A stretch of DNA of 64,000 bases from an uncultured Bacilli bacterium. Its GTDB lineage: Bacteria > Bacillota_I > Bacilli_A > RF39 > UBA660. The position numbers were made by a program, and so were the translations under genes. Below, one piece after another: positions 8,959 through 16,903 of the stretch. The stretch is taken from positions 62,001 to 126,000 of the forward strand of contig CAKPLN010000003.1 in NCBI GenBank assembly GCA_934167665.1, given 5' to 3'. Under the pieces are notes generated by a model. The model was not told the origin of the DNA. It did no database searches and was given only the letters and a program-made list of their open reading frames with translations. Position 1 is the stretch's first letter, and each line of letters opens with the position of its first letter.

Positions 8959-8996
8959 AAAGCTCCTTTCTTCATAATTAAGTTGAAAGGAGCTTT
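8959..8996 (+). promoter_or_regulatory. Hairpin sequestering the sigG ribosome-binding site
   Basis: A perfect 12-bp inverted repeat (AAAGCTCCTTTC at 8959-8970, GAAAGGAGCTTT at 8985-8996, 14-base loop) places the Shine-Dalgarno AAGGAG (8987-8992) inside the 3' arm, paired to CTCCTT. ATG 9000 follows seven bases after the ribosome-binding site. No T-run follows, so it is unlikely to be an ordinary terminator. It would hinder ribosome access to sigG. A leader hairpin limiting sigG translation has been described for Bacillus subtilis, to my knowledge. Confidence 0.7.
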
Positions 8997-8999
8997 CTA

Positions 9000-9776
9000 A
9001 TGGCAAAATATAAAGTAGAAATAAGTGGTATAAATACTAATGATATAGTAGTACTTTCTAATGAAGAAATGACAGAATTATTTAAAAGAGCACAAACAGG
9101 TGATGAGATAGCTCGTGATCTTTTAGTAAGTGGTAATTTAAAATTAGTTTTATCAATATTAAGACAATTTACTAATAAATCTGATAATATGGATGATTTA
9201 TTTCAAATTGGTTGTATTGGGCTCTTAAAAGCTATTGATAATTTTGATTTAAGTCATGAAGTAAAGTTTTCAACTTATGCTGTTCCTATGATAACAGGTG
9301 AGGTGAGACGTTATATTAGAGATAACAGTCAAGTAAGAATTAGCCGTTCAGTTAAAGATATAGCCTATAAATCATTAAAAATAAAAGAAGCCTATATTAT
9401 GGAACATGGTCAAGAACCAAGCACAGAGTATATTGCCGAAAAGTTAAATATTACAGTAGGTGAAGTAATAATGGCCCTTGATTCCCTTAAAGAACCAGTA
9501 AGCATGTTTGAACCTATTTATAATGATGGTGGCGATACAATTTATTTAGCTGATCAAATTGAAGATAAAAAAACTAATAATGCTGAACTATCCAATAAAA
9601 TAGCCATAGAAGAAGCTATTAACAATCTAGATCAAAGAGAAAAAGATATTCTTGATAAACACTACATAGTTGGTAAGACACAAATGGAAATAGCTAATGA
9701 ATTAAATATTAGTCAAGCTCAAGTATCAAGATTAGAAAAAAGAGCCATTAAACAATTAAAAAAAGTATTGAAGTAG
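9000..9776 (+). CDS. sigG: Forespore sigma factor SigG
   Basis: SigG directs late forespore transcription after engulfment. The 258-residue protein starts with the SigG-type segment KVEISGINTNDIVVLSNEEM, which distinguishes it from SigF. Region 2 follows (DLFQIGCIGLLKAIDNFDLSHEVKFSTYAVPMITGEVRRYIRD). Region 3 is about residues 118-170, and region 4 ends with QMEIANELNISQAQVSRLEKRAIKQL, the -35-binding helix-turn-helix. A strong hairpin covers its ribosome-binding site. The downstream YlmC/YmxH-family gene is also near sigG in Bacillus. Confidence 0.95.
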   Translation: MAKYKVEISGINTNDIVVLSNEEMTELFKRAQTGDEIARDLLVSGNLKLVLSILRQFTNKSDNMDDLFQIGCIGLLKAIDNFDLSHEVKFSTYAVPMITGEVRRYIRDNSQVRISRSVKDIAYKSLKIKEAYIMEHGQEPSTEYIAEKLNITVGEVIMALDSLKEPVSMFEPIYNDGGDTIYLADQIEDKKTNNAELSNKIAIEEAINNLDQREKDILDKHYIVGKTQMEIANELNISQAQVSRLEKRAIKQLKKVLK

Positions 9777-9821
9777 CATAAATAATCCCTCTAAAAATAT
9801 AATTAACTAAAGGTGATAAGT

Positions 9822-10055
9822 ATGCGACTATCTGATTTACAAACTAAAAATATTGTTAATATAAATGATGGTAAAAATATTGGTACCATTATAGATGCCA
9901 ATATAACTGAAAATGGTACAGTAGAAACTTTAGTAATTGAAGCTAATAAAAACTTTTTCTCTTTAAATAGAGAAAGTGATATTGAAGTAAAATGGCAAGA
10001 TATAACCAAAATAGGTGAAGATGTAATCTTAGTAAAGCCAGGTTCCCATGAATAA
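9822..10055 (+). CDS. ylmC: YlmC/YmxH family PRC-barrel sporulation protein
   Basis: This 77-residue single-domain PRC-barrel protein (MRLSDLQTKNIVNINDGKNIGTI) is of the family found in nearly all spore formers near sigG. Its molecular role is poorly known. ATG 9822 lies five bases after AGGTG; GTG 9813 lies within that ribosome-binding site and is less likely. The gene overlaps the yunB start by 8 bp, so translation of the two is probably coupled. Confidence 0.85.
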   Translation: MRLSDLQTKNIVNINDGKNIGTIIDANITENGTVETLVIEANKNFFSLNRESDIEVKWQDITKIGEDVILVKPGSHE

Positions 10056-10764
10056 AATAAAACTTTTATTTTGGCTTATAATAGTCAATATAGTTTTTTC
10101 TTTTTTTTTGTTACAAATAATATCAAATGCTCTAAATCCCATTCTTTCAAGTTATGTTAATATTGAAGCCAATCATTTTGCTAATAACATTGTAAGTTCA
10201 ACTGTTAATGAAGTTATTGCTAAAAATAATGATTATGACTTGTTTATTATAACTAAAAATAGTAAAGGAGAAATAGAAACTCTTGACTATAATACTCAAA
10301 AAGTAAATAAATTATTATTAGAAATAACTGATACCATTCAAAAAGAATTAACTAACCTAGAGGAAGGTAAAATAGAAGATTTACAAATATCTAATAATTT
10401 TAAACTTAAAAACTTAACTAAAATTAAAAATGGTGTTTTATGTGAAGTGCCCATAGGGGCTTTAAATGGTGATACTCTTTTTGCTAATATGGGTCCTAAC
10501 ATTCCTATAAGATTATCATTTATTGGTCAAGTGCAAGCCAATCTTGAAACCAAAATATCTAGTTATGGTATTAATAATATAACTGTAGAAACTAATATAT
10601 TAGTAGAAGTAGGAGAACAGATAACCATGCCAACCACTTCTAAAAATTTTATTGTCGAAATTAAGGCACCTCTAACTATAAAGATTATTAAAGGTATAGT
10701 ACCAGATTATTATTTTCAAGATATAAATAAAGAATCTGATTCAATATCTCTACCTCTGGAGTAG
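10048..10764 (+). CDS. yunB: Sporulation protein YunB
   Basis: The 238-residue protein has one N-terminal membrane helix (about 5-27) and an extracytoplasmic domain with the YunB pattern: INEANxFANNIVSSTVNEVI-like helix, then CEVPIGALNGDTLFANMGPNIPIRLSFIGQV and YGINNITVETNILVEV. YunB is conserved in spore formers and needed for full sporulation in Bacillus. The start overlaps the YlmC gene. The yutD gene follows, as in Bacillus. Confidence 0.88.
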   Translation: MNKIKLLFWLIIVNIVFSFFLLQIISNALNPILSSYVNIEANHFANNIVSSTVNEVIAKNNDYDLFIITKNSKGEIETLDYNTQKVNKLLLEITDTIQKELTNLEEGKIEDLQISNNFKLKNLTKIKNGVLCEVPIGALNGDTLFANMGPNIPIRLSFIGQVQANLETKISSYGINNITVETNILVEVGEQITMPTTSKNFIVEIKAPLTIKIIKGIVPDYYFQDINKESDSISLPLE

Positions 10765-10819
10765 AAAAATATGATATAATTAAACAAGAAAATATTAATA
10801 AAGTAAGGTGCAATAATAT

Positions 10820-11095
10820 ATGAAAATCATAGAACTAAATAATCAAAAATATGAAGTAGTTGAAAATGATAATTGTCTAGATATAGAATTATTAAAAGAA
10901 AAGGTAACTGATTATTTTAATAACTTTGATTATATCTTTGGAGATTATTCATACGATAAACTTAGATTGAAAGGTTTTAATAGCCCAACTAATAAAAAAG
11001 CTACTCCTATAAATAATATTAATAATTTAGAAGAGTATAAAAAAGAATATTGTAGTTATGGTGCTAAAACATTTCTCTTGAAAAAAGTACAGTAA
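10820..11095 (+). CDS. yutD: YutD family protein (DUF1027)
   Basis: The 91-residue protein carries the YutD core FDYIFGDYSYDKLRLKGF, matching the FDYIVGDWGYxQLRLKGF pattern of the family. The function of YutD is unknown. AAGGTG precedes the ATG at the distance typical of this genome. It lies after yunB, a conserved neighbourhood in Bacillus. Confidence 0.85.
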   Translation: MKIIELNNQKYEVVENDNCLDIELLKEKVTDYFNNFDYIFGDYSYDKLRLKGFNSPTNKKATPINNINNLEEYKKEYCSYGAKTFLLKKVQ

Positions 11096-11164
11096 AATGC
11101 TTGTAATTAAGTAAAAATATGTTAAAATGATAATATACGGATAATAAGGGAGGACTTAATATAT

Positions 11165-11440
11165 ATGATGGAAAATCAAACTAACAAAAAACTTATGTCA
11201 ATTGTTGCTAGTGATGGCTCAATCGAAGAAGTTGAAGTTATTTTAGCTTTTGAGTTCAAAGATACTGGAAAAGAATATGTAGTTTATACAAAAAATGAAA
11301 AAGATGAAAATGAAAACATAACTGTATATGTTTCAAATATAGAACGTTCAACTGGAGAACCTAAATTACTAGGTGTTGAAAGTGAAGAAGAATGGAATAG
11401 AATAAAAGACGTATTACGTGAATTATCCAAATCAGAATAA
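11165..11440 (+). CDS. DUF1292 (YrzB-like) protein
   Basis: The 91-residue acidic protein matches the small DUF1292 family: a short beta-rich domain with EVILAFEFKDTGKEYVVYTKNE and a C-terminal helix WNRIKDVLRELSKS. Function unknown. GGGAGG lies upstream; ATG 11165 and ATG 11168 are both possible. A vegetative-like promoter (TTGTAA near 11102, TAAAAT near 11124) lies ahead. It precedes a long acidic coiled-coil gene by 18 bp. Confidence 0.82.
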   Translation: MMENQTNKKLMSIVASDGSIEEVEVILAFEFKDTGKEYVVYTKNEKDENENITVYVSNIERSTGEPKLLGVESEEEWNRIKDVLRELSKSE

Positions 11441-11458
11441 CAGATAGGAGGTCTTAAC

Positions 11459-12535
11459 ATGACTGTATTAGAAAACACAGTATTATGTGATAACGGGTAT
11501 GGGGAAGTACAAGGTATTAAATCACCCCAAAAAATAAAATTAAGAAGTGTTTCTTATGCTGGTATCATTGATAAGTATGCAAGCTTTACAAAGGAAGCAA
11601 CAGCTATTAATGACAGCACAGTGTTAGTACCTTCTACCAAAGAAGATGCTATAGTAATTGTAGACTTACCATTACTTAGAGCAATGCATGTTCAACATAA
11701 AGCTCTAAAAGTAAAGTCTACAATGTTTGATAATATAAAAAGAAACGGCTTAAATGTTGAAAAACAACCTGAAGATACTGTTGAAGTTGTAGCAGAACAA
11801 CCAGCTCCATTAGAAGATAGTGAAGAATTAGGTGCTGATTTCAAAGCTCTTCGTAATGGTGCCACAAGTGCTAAAATAGAAAAATATATGGCTTATGATC
11901 CACAAGATGAAGCTGTTGCTGTAAGTGAAGTAACACAAGCTCCAGAAGTAGAAAATGAACCTGAAGCAATATCACCAGTTACAATAGAGCAAGAAAGTTC
12001 TAGACCAATTTCTAGAACAGTGCCACTAATTGCTCCTGAAAGAGTTGAAGTTAAAACAGAGGAATTAGGAAAAACAGAAGAAGTAGTAGCAGAAGAAGCT
12101 CCTCAAGAGGTATATCAAGAATCTGCTAAAGAGTCAGCTAGAGCAGCTTTAGCTAATCCTATGGAATTAACTGATATTCTAGATTTAAACAATATGGAAT
12201 CATTAAGAGCTTATTTAGTACAAACAATGGAACTAAAGAAAGAAGCCGCAACTGCCAAACAACAAGAAGAAGCAGCTAGAGAAAGTGCAGCTCAAGCAGA
12301 AAGAGAAACAGAAGGTAGTAGAGACGCCTTAGCCATGGCTACCGAAAGAGTAGTAGCTCTTCAAGAATCTCTAAAAGCTCAAGCAGAACAAAGCTATAAT
12401 CAGACTAATATGTACATTAGTAGAAAAGCTGAACTCGAAGCTGAAAAGAGTGAAATAGATAAAACTCTTGGTGAAATGAATGATATGCTAGCCATGAGTA
12501 GTGAAGAAGAAACATCTAAAGAAAAAACAAAATAA
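11459..12535 (+). CDS. Acidic coiled-coil protein, unknown function
   Basis: The 358-residue protein has a compact N-terminal domain (1-100) with mixed strands, a disordered Glu/Pro/Ala-rich middle (110-230), and a long C-terminal coiled coil (240-350). I do not recognise a family. AGGAGG precedes the start, and it is probably co-transcribed with the DUF1292 gene. A strong terminator follows. No membrane segment is visible. The Ala/Glu-rich stretches are unusually GC-rich for this region. Confidence 0.75.
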   Translation: MTVLENTVLCDNGYGEVQGIKSPQKIKLRSVSYAGIIDKYASFTKEATAINDSTVLVPSTKEDAIVIVDLPLLRAMHVQHKALKVKSTMFDNIKRNGLNVEKQPEDTVEVVAEQPAPLEDSEELGADFKALRNGATSAKIEKYMAYDPQDEAVAVSEVTQAPEVENEPEAISPVTIEQESSRPISRTVPLIAPERVEVKTEELGKTEEVVAEEAPQEVYQESAKESARAALANPMELTDILDLNNMESLRAYLVQTMELKKEAATAKQQEEAARESAAQAERETEGSRDALAMATERVVALQESLKAQAEQSYNQTNMYISRKAELEAEKSEIDKTLGEMNDMLAMSSEEETSKEKTK

Positions 12536-12540
12536 ATATA

Positions 12541-12573
12541 AAAAGAGAACAAAGTAATTTTCTCTTTTTTTTT
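12541..12573 (+). terminator. Terminator after the coiled-coil gene
   Basis: A 9-bp inverted repeat (AAAAGAGAA / TTCTCTTTT) is followed by a run of T. Confidence 0.75.
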
Positions 12574-12599
12574 ACATAAAATTAATTGAGTTGATGCTT

Positions 12600-13451
12600 A
12601 TGCGAAATACAATTAGATATTATTACTTGTTTGATGATATATACGTTAGTAAGATTAATTACACTAATTACATAAAATATAAAAATAAAATATATGTTTT
12701 TGTCGAAATATTAAATCAAGATATGGTCTTAGAAGCTTATCAATTAACAAAAGACTATCCAGAGTATGAAAAGATTATCGTTAATAAAGATAAAAGTATT
12801 TTTACTCCTTACAATAATAAAATATATGTCTTAATAGAAAAAAAACAAAGTAATGCCTTTCCACCATTACGAGAAGTATCTAGTACTACAAAACTCTTAC
12901 TAGATAGAACTAATTGGAGTCTTCTTTGGTCTAAAAAAGTTGATTATTACGAATATCAATTTAAACATATAAAAGGTTTATATAAAAGTATTGATGAAAG
13001 CTTTGAATATTATATAGGTATGACAGAGTCTTCTATTAGTTATATAAATTATAATATAGGAAAAACTAATTTAAAAAAATGTCTCTGTCGTAATAGAATG
13101 GTTGAAAAAGAGTATTATAATCCACTAAATATCGTAATAGATCATCGCTCTAGAGACATAGGAGAAAGTCTTAAAACTATGTTTTGGAATAATAACTATA
13201 ATACTCGTAAAATAAAAAACACTCTAAGTCAAATAGATCTAACTCTTGAAAACTGTATGTTAATATATGCTAGACTATTATATCCAAGTTATTATTTTGA
13301 TGCCTATGAAATGACAATAACTAATAGGACAGATGAGACTAATATTAAAAAAATAATTAGTAGAATCGAAGAATATGAGAAATTTGTAAGTGAAGTTTTT
13401 AGTATTTTACAGGGATTTAATAGAAATTTAGTTAAGATAGAGTGGTTATAA
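12600..13451 (+). CDS. YutH-like spore coat kinase-fold protein
   Basis: This 283-residue protein resembles the YutH branch of the CotS group. It has an N-terminal beta-rich lobe (YKNKIYVFVEILNQ, NKIYVLIEKK), a helical C-lobe with a remnant of the kinase catalytic loop (NPLNIVIDHRSRDIGESLK), and a C-terminal RLLYPSYYFDAYE segment typical of YutH-type proteins. The start is uncertain: ATG 12600 and ATG 12594 are both possible after a weak GAG. The convergent NifU gene downstream mirrors the yutH-yutI neighbourhood of Bacillus. Function in the coat is inferred. Confidence 0.62.
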   Translation: MRNTIRYYYLFDDIYVSKINYTNYIKYKNKIYVFVEILNQDMVLEAYQLTKDYPEYEKIIVNKDKSIFTPYNNKIYVLIEKKQSNAFPPLREVSSTTKLLLDRTNWSLLWSKKVDYYEYQFKHIKGLYKSIDESFEYYIGMTESSISYINYNIGKTNLKKCLCRNRMVEKEYYNPLNIVIDHRSRDIGESLKTMFWNNNYNTRKIKNTLSQIDLTLENCMLIYARLLYPSYYFDAYEMTITNRTDETNIKKIISRIEEYEKFVSEVFSILQGFNRNLVKIEWL

Positions 13452-13457
13452 AAAAAG

Positions 13458-13477
13458 ATGAGTAAATTCTTACTCAC
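13458..13477. terminator. Bidirectional hairpin between convergent genes
   Basis: A 7-bp hairpin (TGAGTAA / TTACTCA, loop ATTC) is preceded by an A-run on the plus strand, which is a T-run for the leftward NifU transcript. It overlaps the NifU stop codon. Confidence 0.5.
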
Positions 13478-13721
13478 CATCATTAATATCTATATTTCTA
13501 ACTTCTTTAACTTCTGGAATTTCATTGATAATTAATTCCTCAATTCCATCTTTTAAAGTTACATCAAGCATGGGGCAATCTTCACAAGCTCCTAATAATT
13601 TAACATAAACGATGCCATCTTCAAATTTAACAAATTCCAAATTACCACCATCATTTAATAAGAATGGTCGCACCTTATCAATAATTGCTCTTATACGTAA
13701 TTCAATACTTTCGTCTTTCAT
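13470..13721 (-). CDS. NifU C-terminal domain protein (YutI-like)
   Basis: The 83-residue protein is a stand-alone NifU C-terminal domain that carries or transfers iron-sulfur clusters. It shows IRPFLxxDGGNLEFV-like and GACEDCPMLDVTLKDGIEELI motifs, with the cluster-binding CxxC in CEDCP. ATG 13721 follows GGTGATTATT; upstream in-frame starts lack a ribosome-binding site. It converges on the YutH-like gene. Confidence 0.92.
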   Translation of the reverse strand: MKDESIELRIRAIIDKVRPFLLNDGGNLEFVKFEDGIVYVKLLGACEDCPMLDVTLKDGIEELIINEIPEVKEVRNIDINDGE

Positions 13722-13823
13722 AATAATCACCATCAACATTATACATTGAAAATATAGGTGTGTAAAGAAAGTTTCTTGTTATCTTAAGGTAAAAATGTTA
13801 TAATTAACGTGAAGGTGCATTGG

Positions 13824-14192
13824 ATGAAAAAATATAAGTACGGCGAAATTGTTACTGGATGCGTAACCGGAATAGAAAAGTATGGTGTTTTTGTAAGCCT
13901 TGATGAATATTATAGTGGCCTAATACATATTTCAGAAATATCAGAAAATTTTGTAAGAAACGTCAATGATTATGTAAAAATAGGTGAAACAATAAAAGCA
14001 AAAGTCATTGATGAAAATGAAGATGAGCATCATGTAAAACTAAGTATTAAAAATATTGATTACCGAATTACTAAACGAAAAGCTACTAAAATAGTTGAAA
14101 CTCCTAATGGTTTTTCCACTTTACAGTCACAGTTAGGTAAATGGGTAACAGCTAAAATTCAGGAATCAGAGGCTAGCAAAGTAAAAAAATAA
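13824..14192 (+). CDS. S1 RNA-binding domain protein (YugI/CvfD-like)
   Basis: The 122-residue protein has one S1 domain (about residues 4-72) with GEIVTGCVTGIEKYGVFVSLDEYYSGLIHISEIS, followed by a basic tail. Such proteins (YugI, CvfD) bind RNA or ribosomes and act as post-transcriptional regulators. ATG 13824 is seven bases after AAGGTG; GTG 13809 lacks a site. A TATAAT box lies near 13798-13803. The tRNA cluster starts 71 bp downstream under its own promoter. Confidence 0.88.
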   Translation: MKKYKYGEIVTGCVTGIEKYGVFVSLDEYYSGLIHISEISENFVRNVNDYVKIGETIKAKVIDENEDEHHVKLSIKNIDYRITKRKATKIVETPNGFSTLQSQLGKWVTAKIQESEASKVKK

Positions 14193-14210
14193 AAAAATTA
14201 TCAAAATTTA

Positions 14211-14239
14211 TTGACAAAATAAATAGAAGTTGGTATAGT
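14211..14239 (+). promoter_or_regulatory. Promoter of tRNA unit 1
   Basis: TTGACA (14211-14216) and TATAGT (14234-14239) are spaced by 17 bp, 24 bp upstream of tRNA-Val. Confidence 0.8.
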
Positions 14240-14263
14240 TAATACTGTCAACTGATTTGTTTC

Positions 14264-14340
14264 GGGCGATTAGCTCAGTTGGTTAGAGCACCTGCCTTAC
14301 AAGCAGGGGGTCACAGGTTCGAGTCCTGTATCGCCCACCA
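14264..14340 (+). tRNA. tRNA-Val(TAC)
   Basis: Complete cloverleaf with a GGGCGAT/ATCGCCC acceptor stem, anticodon loop CTTACAA and encoded ACCA. First of six tRNAs in unit 1. Confidence 0.96.
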
Positions 14341-14344
14341 TTAT

Positions 14345-14420
<76 letters not shown>

Positions 14421-14427
14421 TTTTTTT

Positions 14428-14512
14428 GGAGAGGTAGCGAAGAGGCTAAACGCGACAGACTGTAAATCTGTTCTCATTGAGTTCGATGGTTCGAATCCAT
14501 CTCTCTCCACCA
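14428..14512 (+). tRNA. tRNA-Tyr(GTA)
   Basis: 85 nt with a long variable arm, anticodon GTA and encoded CCA, as expected for bacterial tRNA-Tyr. Confidence 0.95.
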
Positions 14513-14521
14513 CTTTAGTAT

Positions 14522-14596
14522 TGCCTCGTAGCCAAGTGGTAAGGCATCAGACTTTGACTCTGACATGCGTTAGTTCGAATCTAACCGAGGCAGCCA
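14522..14596 (+). tRNA. tRNA-Gln(TTG)
   Basis: Cloverleaf with a TGCCTCG/CGAGGCA acceptor, anticodon loop CTTTGAC and encoded CCA. Confidence 0.95.
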
Positions 14597-14610
14597 TTTT
14601 TTAAATATTT

Positions 14611-14686
14611 GATCTGTTAGCTCAGTCGGTAGAGCATTTGACTTTTAATCAAAGGGTCATGAGTTCGAATCTCATACAGGTCACCA
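14611..14686 (+). tRNA. tRNA-Lys(TTT)
   Basis: Cloverleaf with a GATCTGT acceptor, anticodon loop CTTTTAA and encoded CCA. Confidence 0.95.
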
Positions 14687-14687
14687 T

Positions 14688-14776
14688 GCCTGAGTGGCGG
14701 AATAGGTAGACGCACAGGACTTAAAATCCTGCGAGATTCAACCCTCGTGCCGGTTCAAGTCCGGCCTTAGGCACCA
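14688..14776 (+). tRNA. tRNA-Leu(TAA)
   Basis: 89 nt with a long variable arm, anticodon loop CTTAAAA and encoded CCA. It begins one base after tRNA-Lys ends. Confidence 0.95.
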
Positions 14777-14787
14777 ATTAAAATATT

Positions 14788-14816
14788 AAAGCTCAAATTT
14801 AAGGTTTGAGCTTTTA
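14788..14816 (+). terminator. Terminator of tRNA unit 1
   Basis: A 10-bp hairpin (AAAGCTCAAA / TTTGAGCTTT) is followed by T-rich sequence. Confidence 0.7.
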
Positions 14817-14889
14817 TATTAAAGTTTTATGGTTTTACACATATAATTAAATAGACACCTTAAGTTTTACAATTAATTTAATAAAAATG

Positions 14890-14919
14890 TTGACATCCGT
14901 AAAATTACTATGTTATAAT
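14890..14919 (+). promoter_or_regulatory. Promoter of tRNA unit 2
   Basis: TTGACA (14890-14895) and TATAAT (14914-14919) are spaced by 18 bp, 30 bp upstream of tRNA-Ser. Confidence 0.85.
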
Positions 14920-14949
14920 CAATTTGTCGTCTGAAAAGAATGACGTTAT

Positions 14950-15042
14950 GGAGGAATACCCAAGTCTGGTTGAAGGGACCGGTCTTGAAAACCGGGAGGT
15001 CGTGCAAGCGGCGCAGGGGTTCGAATCCCTTTTCCTCCGCCA
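14950..15042 (+). tRNA. tRNA-Ser(TGA)
   Basis: 93 nt with the long variable arm typical of tRNA-Ser, anticodon loop CTTGAAA and encoded CCA. Confidence 0.95.
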
Positions 15043-15049
15043 TTTAAAT

Positions 15050-15126
<77 letters not shown>

Positions 15127-15132
15127 ATATTT

Positions 15133-15209
15133 GGTCTCATGGTGCAGCTGGTTAACACGTCTGCCTGTCACGCAGAAGATCGCGGGTTCGAGCCCCGTTG
15201 AGACCGCCA
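15133..15209 (+). tRNA. tRNA-Asp(GTC)
   Basis: Cloverleaf with a GGTCTCA acceptor, anticodon loop CTGTCAC and encoded CCA. Confidence 0.95.
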
Positions 15210-15214
15210 TATTT

Positions 15215-15290
15215 GGCTTCATAGCTCAGTCGGTAGAGCAAGGGACTGAAAATCCCTGTGTCGCTGGTTCGATTCCCGCTGGAGCCACCA
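15215..15290 (+). tRNA. tRNA-Phe(GAA)
   Basis: Cloverleaf with a GGCTTCA acceptor, anticodon GAA and encoded CCA. Confidence 0.95.
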
Positions 15291-15344
15291 TTTTTATAAA
15301 TAATGTTAAGACAACTAATGTGCTGTAGCTAAACAACATGTCTT

Positions 15345-15421
15345 GCGCTCGTAGCTCAGTTGGATAGAGTGTTTGGCTACGAACCAAAAGGTCAGGGGTT
15401 CGAATCCCTTCGGGCGCACCA
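15345..15421 (+). tRNA. tRNA-Arg(ACG)
   Basis: Cloverleaf with a GCGCTCG acceptor, anticodon ACG (read as ICG after deamination) and encoded CCA. Confidence 0.95.
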
Positions 15422-15426
15422 GTTAT

Positions 15427-15503
15427 CGGGAAGTGGCTCAACTTGGTAGAGCACTTGGTTTGGGACCAAGGGGTTGCAGGTTCAAATCCTGTCTTCCCGA
15501 CCA
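15427..15503 (+). tRNA. tRNA-Pro(TGG), prophage integration site
   Basis: Cloverleaf with a CGGGAAG/CTTCCCG acceptor, anticodon loop TTTGGGA and encoded CCA. Its last 17 bases are part of an 18-bp repeat found again at 52146-52163, showing that the prophage integrated in this gene and restored its 3' end. Confidence 0.95.
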
Positions 15504-15504
15504 T
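15487..15504 (+). other. attL core
   Basis: The 18-bp sequence TCCTGTCTTCCCGACCAT is identical to 52146-52163. It covers the T-arm and acceptor 3' end of tRNA-Pro. Confidence 0.9.
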
Positions 15505-15513
15505 AAGTAATTT

Positions 15514-15536
15514 AACGTTGAGAAATCAACGTTTTT
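15514..15536 (+). terminator. Phage-borne copy of the tRNA-Pro terminator
   Basis: An AACGTTGA / TCAACGTT hairpin with a GAAA loop and T-run lies 10 bases beyond attL, on phage DNA. The same stem at the same distance follows attR (52173-52197), with a different loop. It lets the tRNA unit still terminate after integration. Confidence 0.8.
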
Positions 15537-15554
15537 ATTATGTCTTTATTAAAG

Positions 15555-15575
15555 TTACCTAATAATTACCTAATA
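15555..15575. repeat. Two TTACCTAATA repeats near attL
   Basis: TTACCTAATA occurs at 15555-15564 and 15566-15575 (11-bp phase) between attL and the integrase gene. A third copy lies at 52030-52039 near attR. These are candidate integrase arm-binding sites. Confidence 0.4.
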
Positions 15576-15589
15576 TTTTTTACCTTTCT

Positions 15590-16753
15590 TTATAAATTAT
15601 CTGCAAAAACTAGATTGTCTAAAATATCGACAATCTCATCTTGTACAGTTGGAAATAAGTGTAAATATGTTTCTATCATGACTTGGATGGTATGACCTAA
15701 TCTATCCGAAGCCATTGTGAAGAATTTTACAGTATCAATTTTTATATTTAATTTGTGACATTGCTTGATATATTCATTAATCAATAATGAAACGTGACTA
15801 TGTCTAAATTCGTGCATGGTTATTCTATGTACACCACTTAGTTTGAAGTAGTAGTCTTTATGCCTATTTATAGTAGTTTTAGGTAGGAATCTGGTATTGC
15901 CAAATACAAACCATGACTCTTTAAAATCGGTATATTTTTTTACTTCATTTTTATATATGAGTAAGGATTCAACTAAGAACTTACTCATTTTAATTTTTCT
16001 GTTTTGGTTATTTTTTGTGGAAGTTATATCAACTTTACCAGCTGTCTCTTCATAAAGTGTTTTATTAATTGATATTTCATTTGTATTAAAGTTAATATCT
16101 TCCCATGTAATTGCTTGAATTTCACCACGTCTGCAACCAGTGTAATATGCAAATATAAAAAATGTTCTATCTCGCAAGTCATTAATTACAGATAAGAATT
16201 TATTAAATTCATCAAAAGTAATATATCTGATTTTATCTTCGTCTCTAACGATAGCATCTTGTTTTTGCTGGAAACATCCAAAAGCTCTTGCTGGATTATT
16301 ATTTAAGTCATATTGTCTTATAGCATAATCAAAAATTTTACAAAGAATATTATATATTTTGTTTTTATATGCTATTGAAAGGTGCTTTTTATCCATTTCC
16401 TCAGCCCATAAACGAATTACTTGAATATTTATATCATCCACGAAATAATCTTGAAAATAGGACATAATATGATTCTTAGAATCCTTTATATATGAATTCA
16501 CTGTAGAAGATTTTCTAATAGTAGATAAATATTCAAAATAGGATTTAGTAAGTGTAATAAATTTAATTCTGGCTGGATGTTCTCTTTTGCTTAAAAATAC
16601 TAATTCAGCCTCTTCCGCCTCCTTTTTTGTAAAATACATTTTTGACACTTTTTGTTTTCTTTCTCCATAAATATTTTTATAATAACAGACAAAATACCAA
16701 TGTCGCCCATCCTTGGTCCATTTTGTCTTATTTTTTTCATTATATACTGCCAT
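15590..16753 (-). CDS. int: Prophage tyrosine integrase
   Basis: This 387-residue tyrosine recombinase catalyses attP-attB recombination. It has an N-terminal AP2-like arm-binding domain (about 1-55), a core-binding SAM-like domain (60-160) and a C-terminal catalytic domain. The catalytic residues are in GCRRGEIQAITWEDI (Arg), HEFRHSHVSLL (His and Arg) and LGHTIQVMIETYLHL (His and the nucleophilic Tyr). ATG 16753 follows GGAGTGATG, so the longer ORF upstream is probably not translated. It is transcribed toward attL, as in many Gram-positive phages. Confidence 0.95.
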   Translation of the reverse strand: MAVYNEKNKTKWTKDGRHWYFVCYYKNIYGERKQKVSKMYFTKKEAEEAELVFLSKREHPARIKFITLTKSYFEYLSTIRKSSTVNSYIKDSKNHIMSYFQDYFVDDINIQVIRLWAEEMDKKHLSIAYKNKIYNILCKIFDYAIRQYDLNNNPARAFGCFQQKQDAIVRDEDKIRYITFDEFNKFLSVINDLRDRTFFIFAYYTGCRRGEIQAITWEDINFNTNEISINKTLYEETAGKVDITSTKNNQNRKIKMSKFLVESLLIYKNEVKKYTDFKESWFVFGNTRFLPKTTINRHKDYYFKLSGVHRITMHEFRHSHVSLLINEYIKQCHKLNIKIDTVKFFTMASDRLGHTIQVMIETYLHLFPTVQDEIVDILDNLVFADNL

Positions 16754-16903
16754 AAAAACATCACTCCAATCTTTACATATTTCTATAAATTTGTTAAAAT
16801 TAGAGTACAGAAAAAGAGAAAAGTCTTGGTAGGACATTTTTTTAATTTCTGTACCTAATTTATTTAGGTTTTTGACTTACTGTTCCAGCAGTAGGTCTTT
16901 TTT

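Noticed and set aside
15131..15504. ORFs on both strands over tRNA-Asp, Phe, Arg and Pro
   Set aside because: They are shadows of tRNA genes; no ribosome-binding site or protein family.
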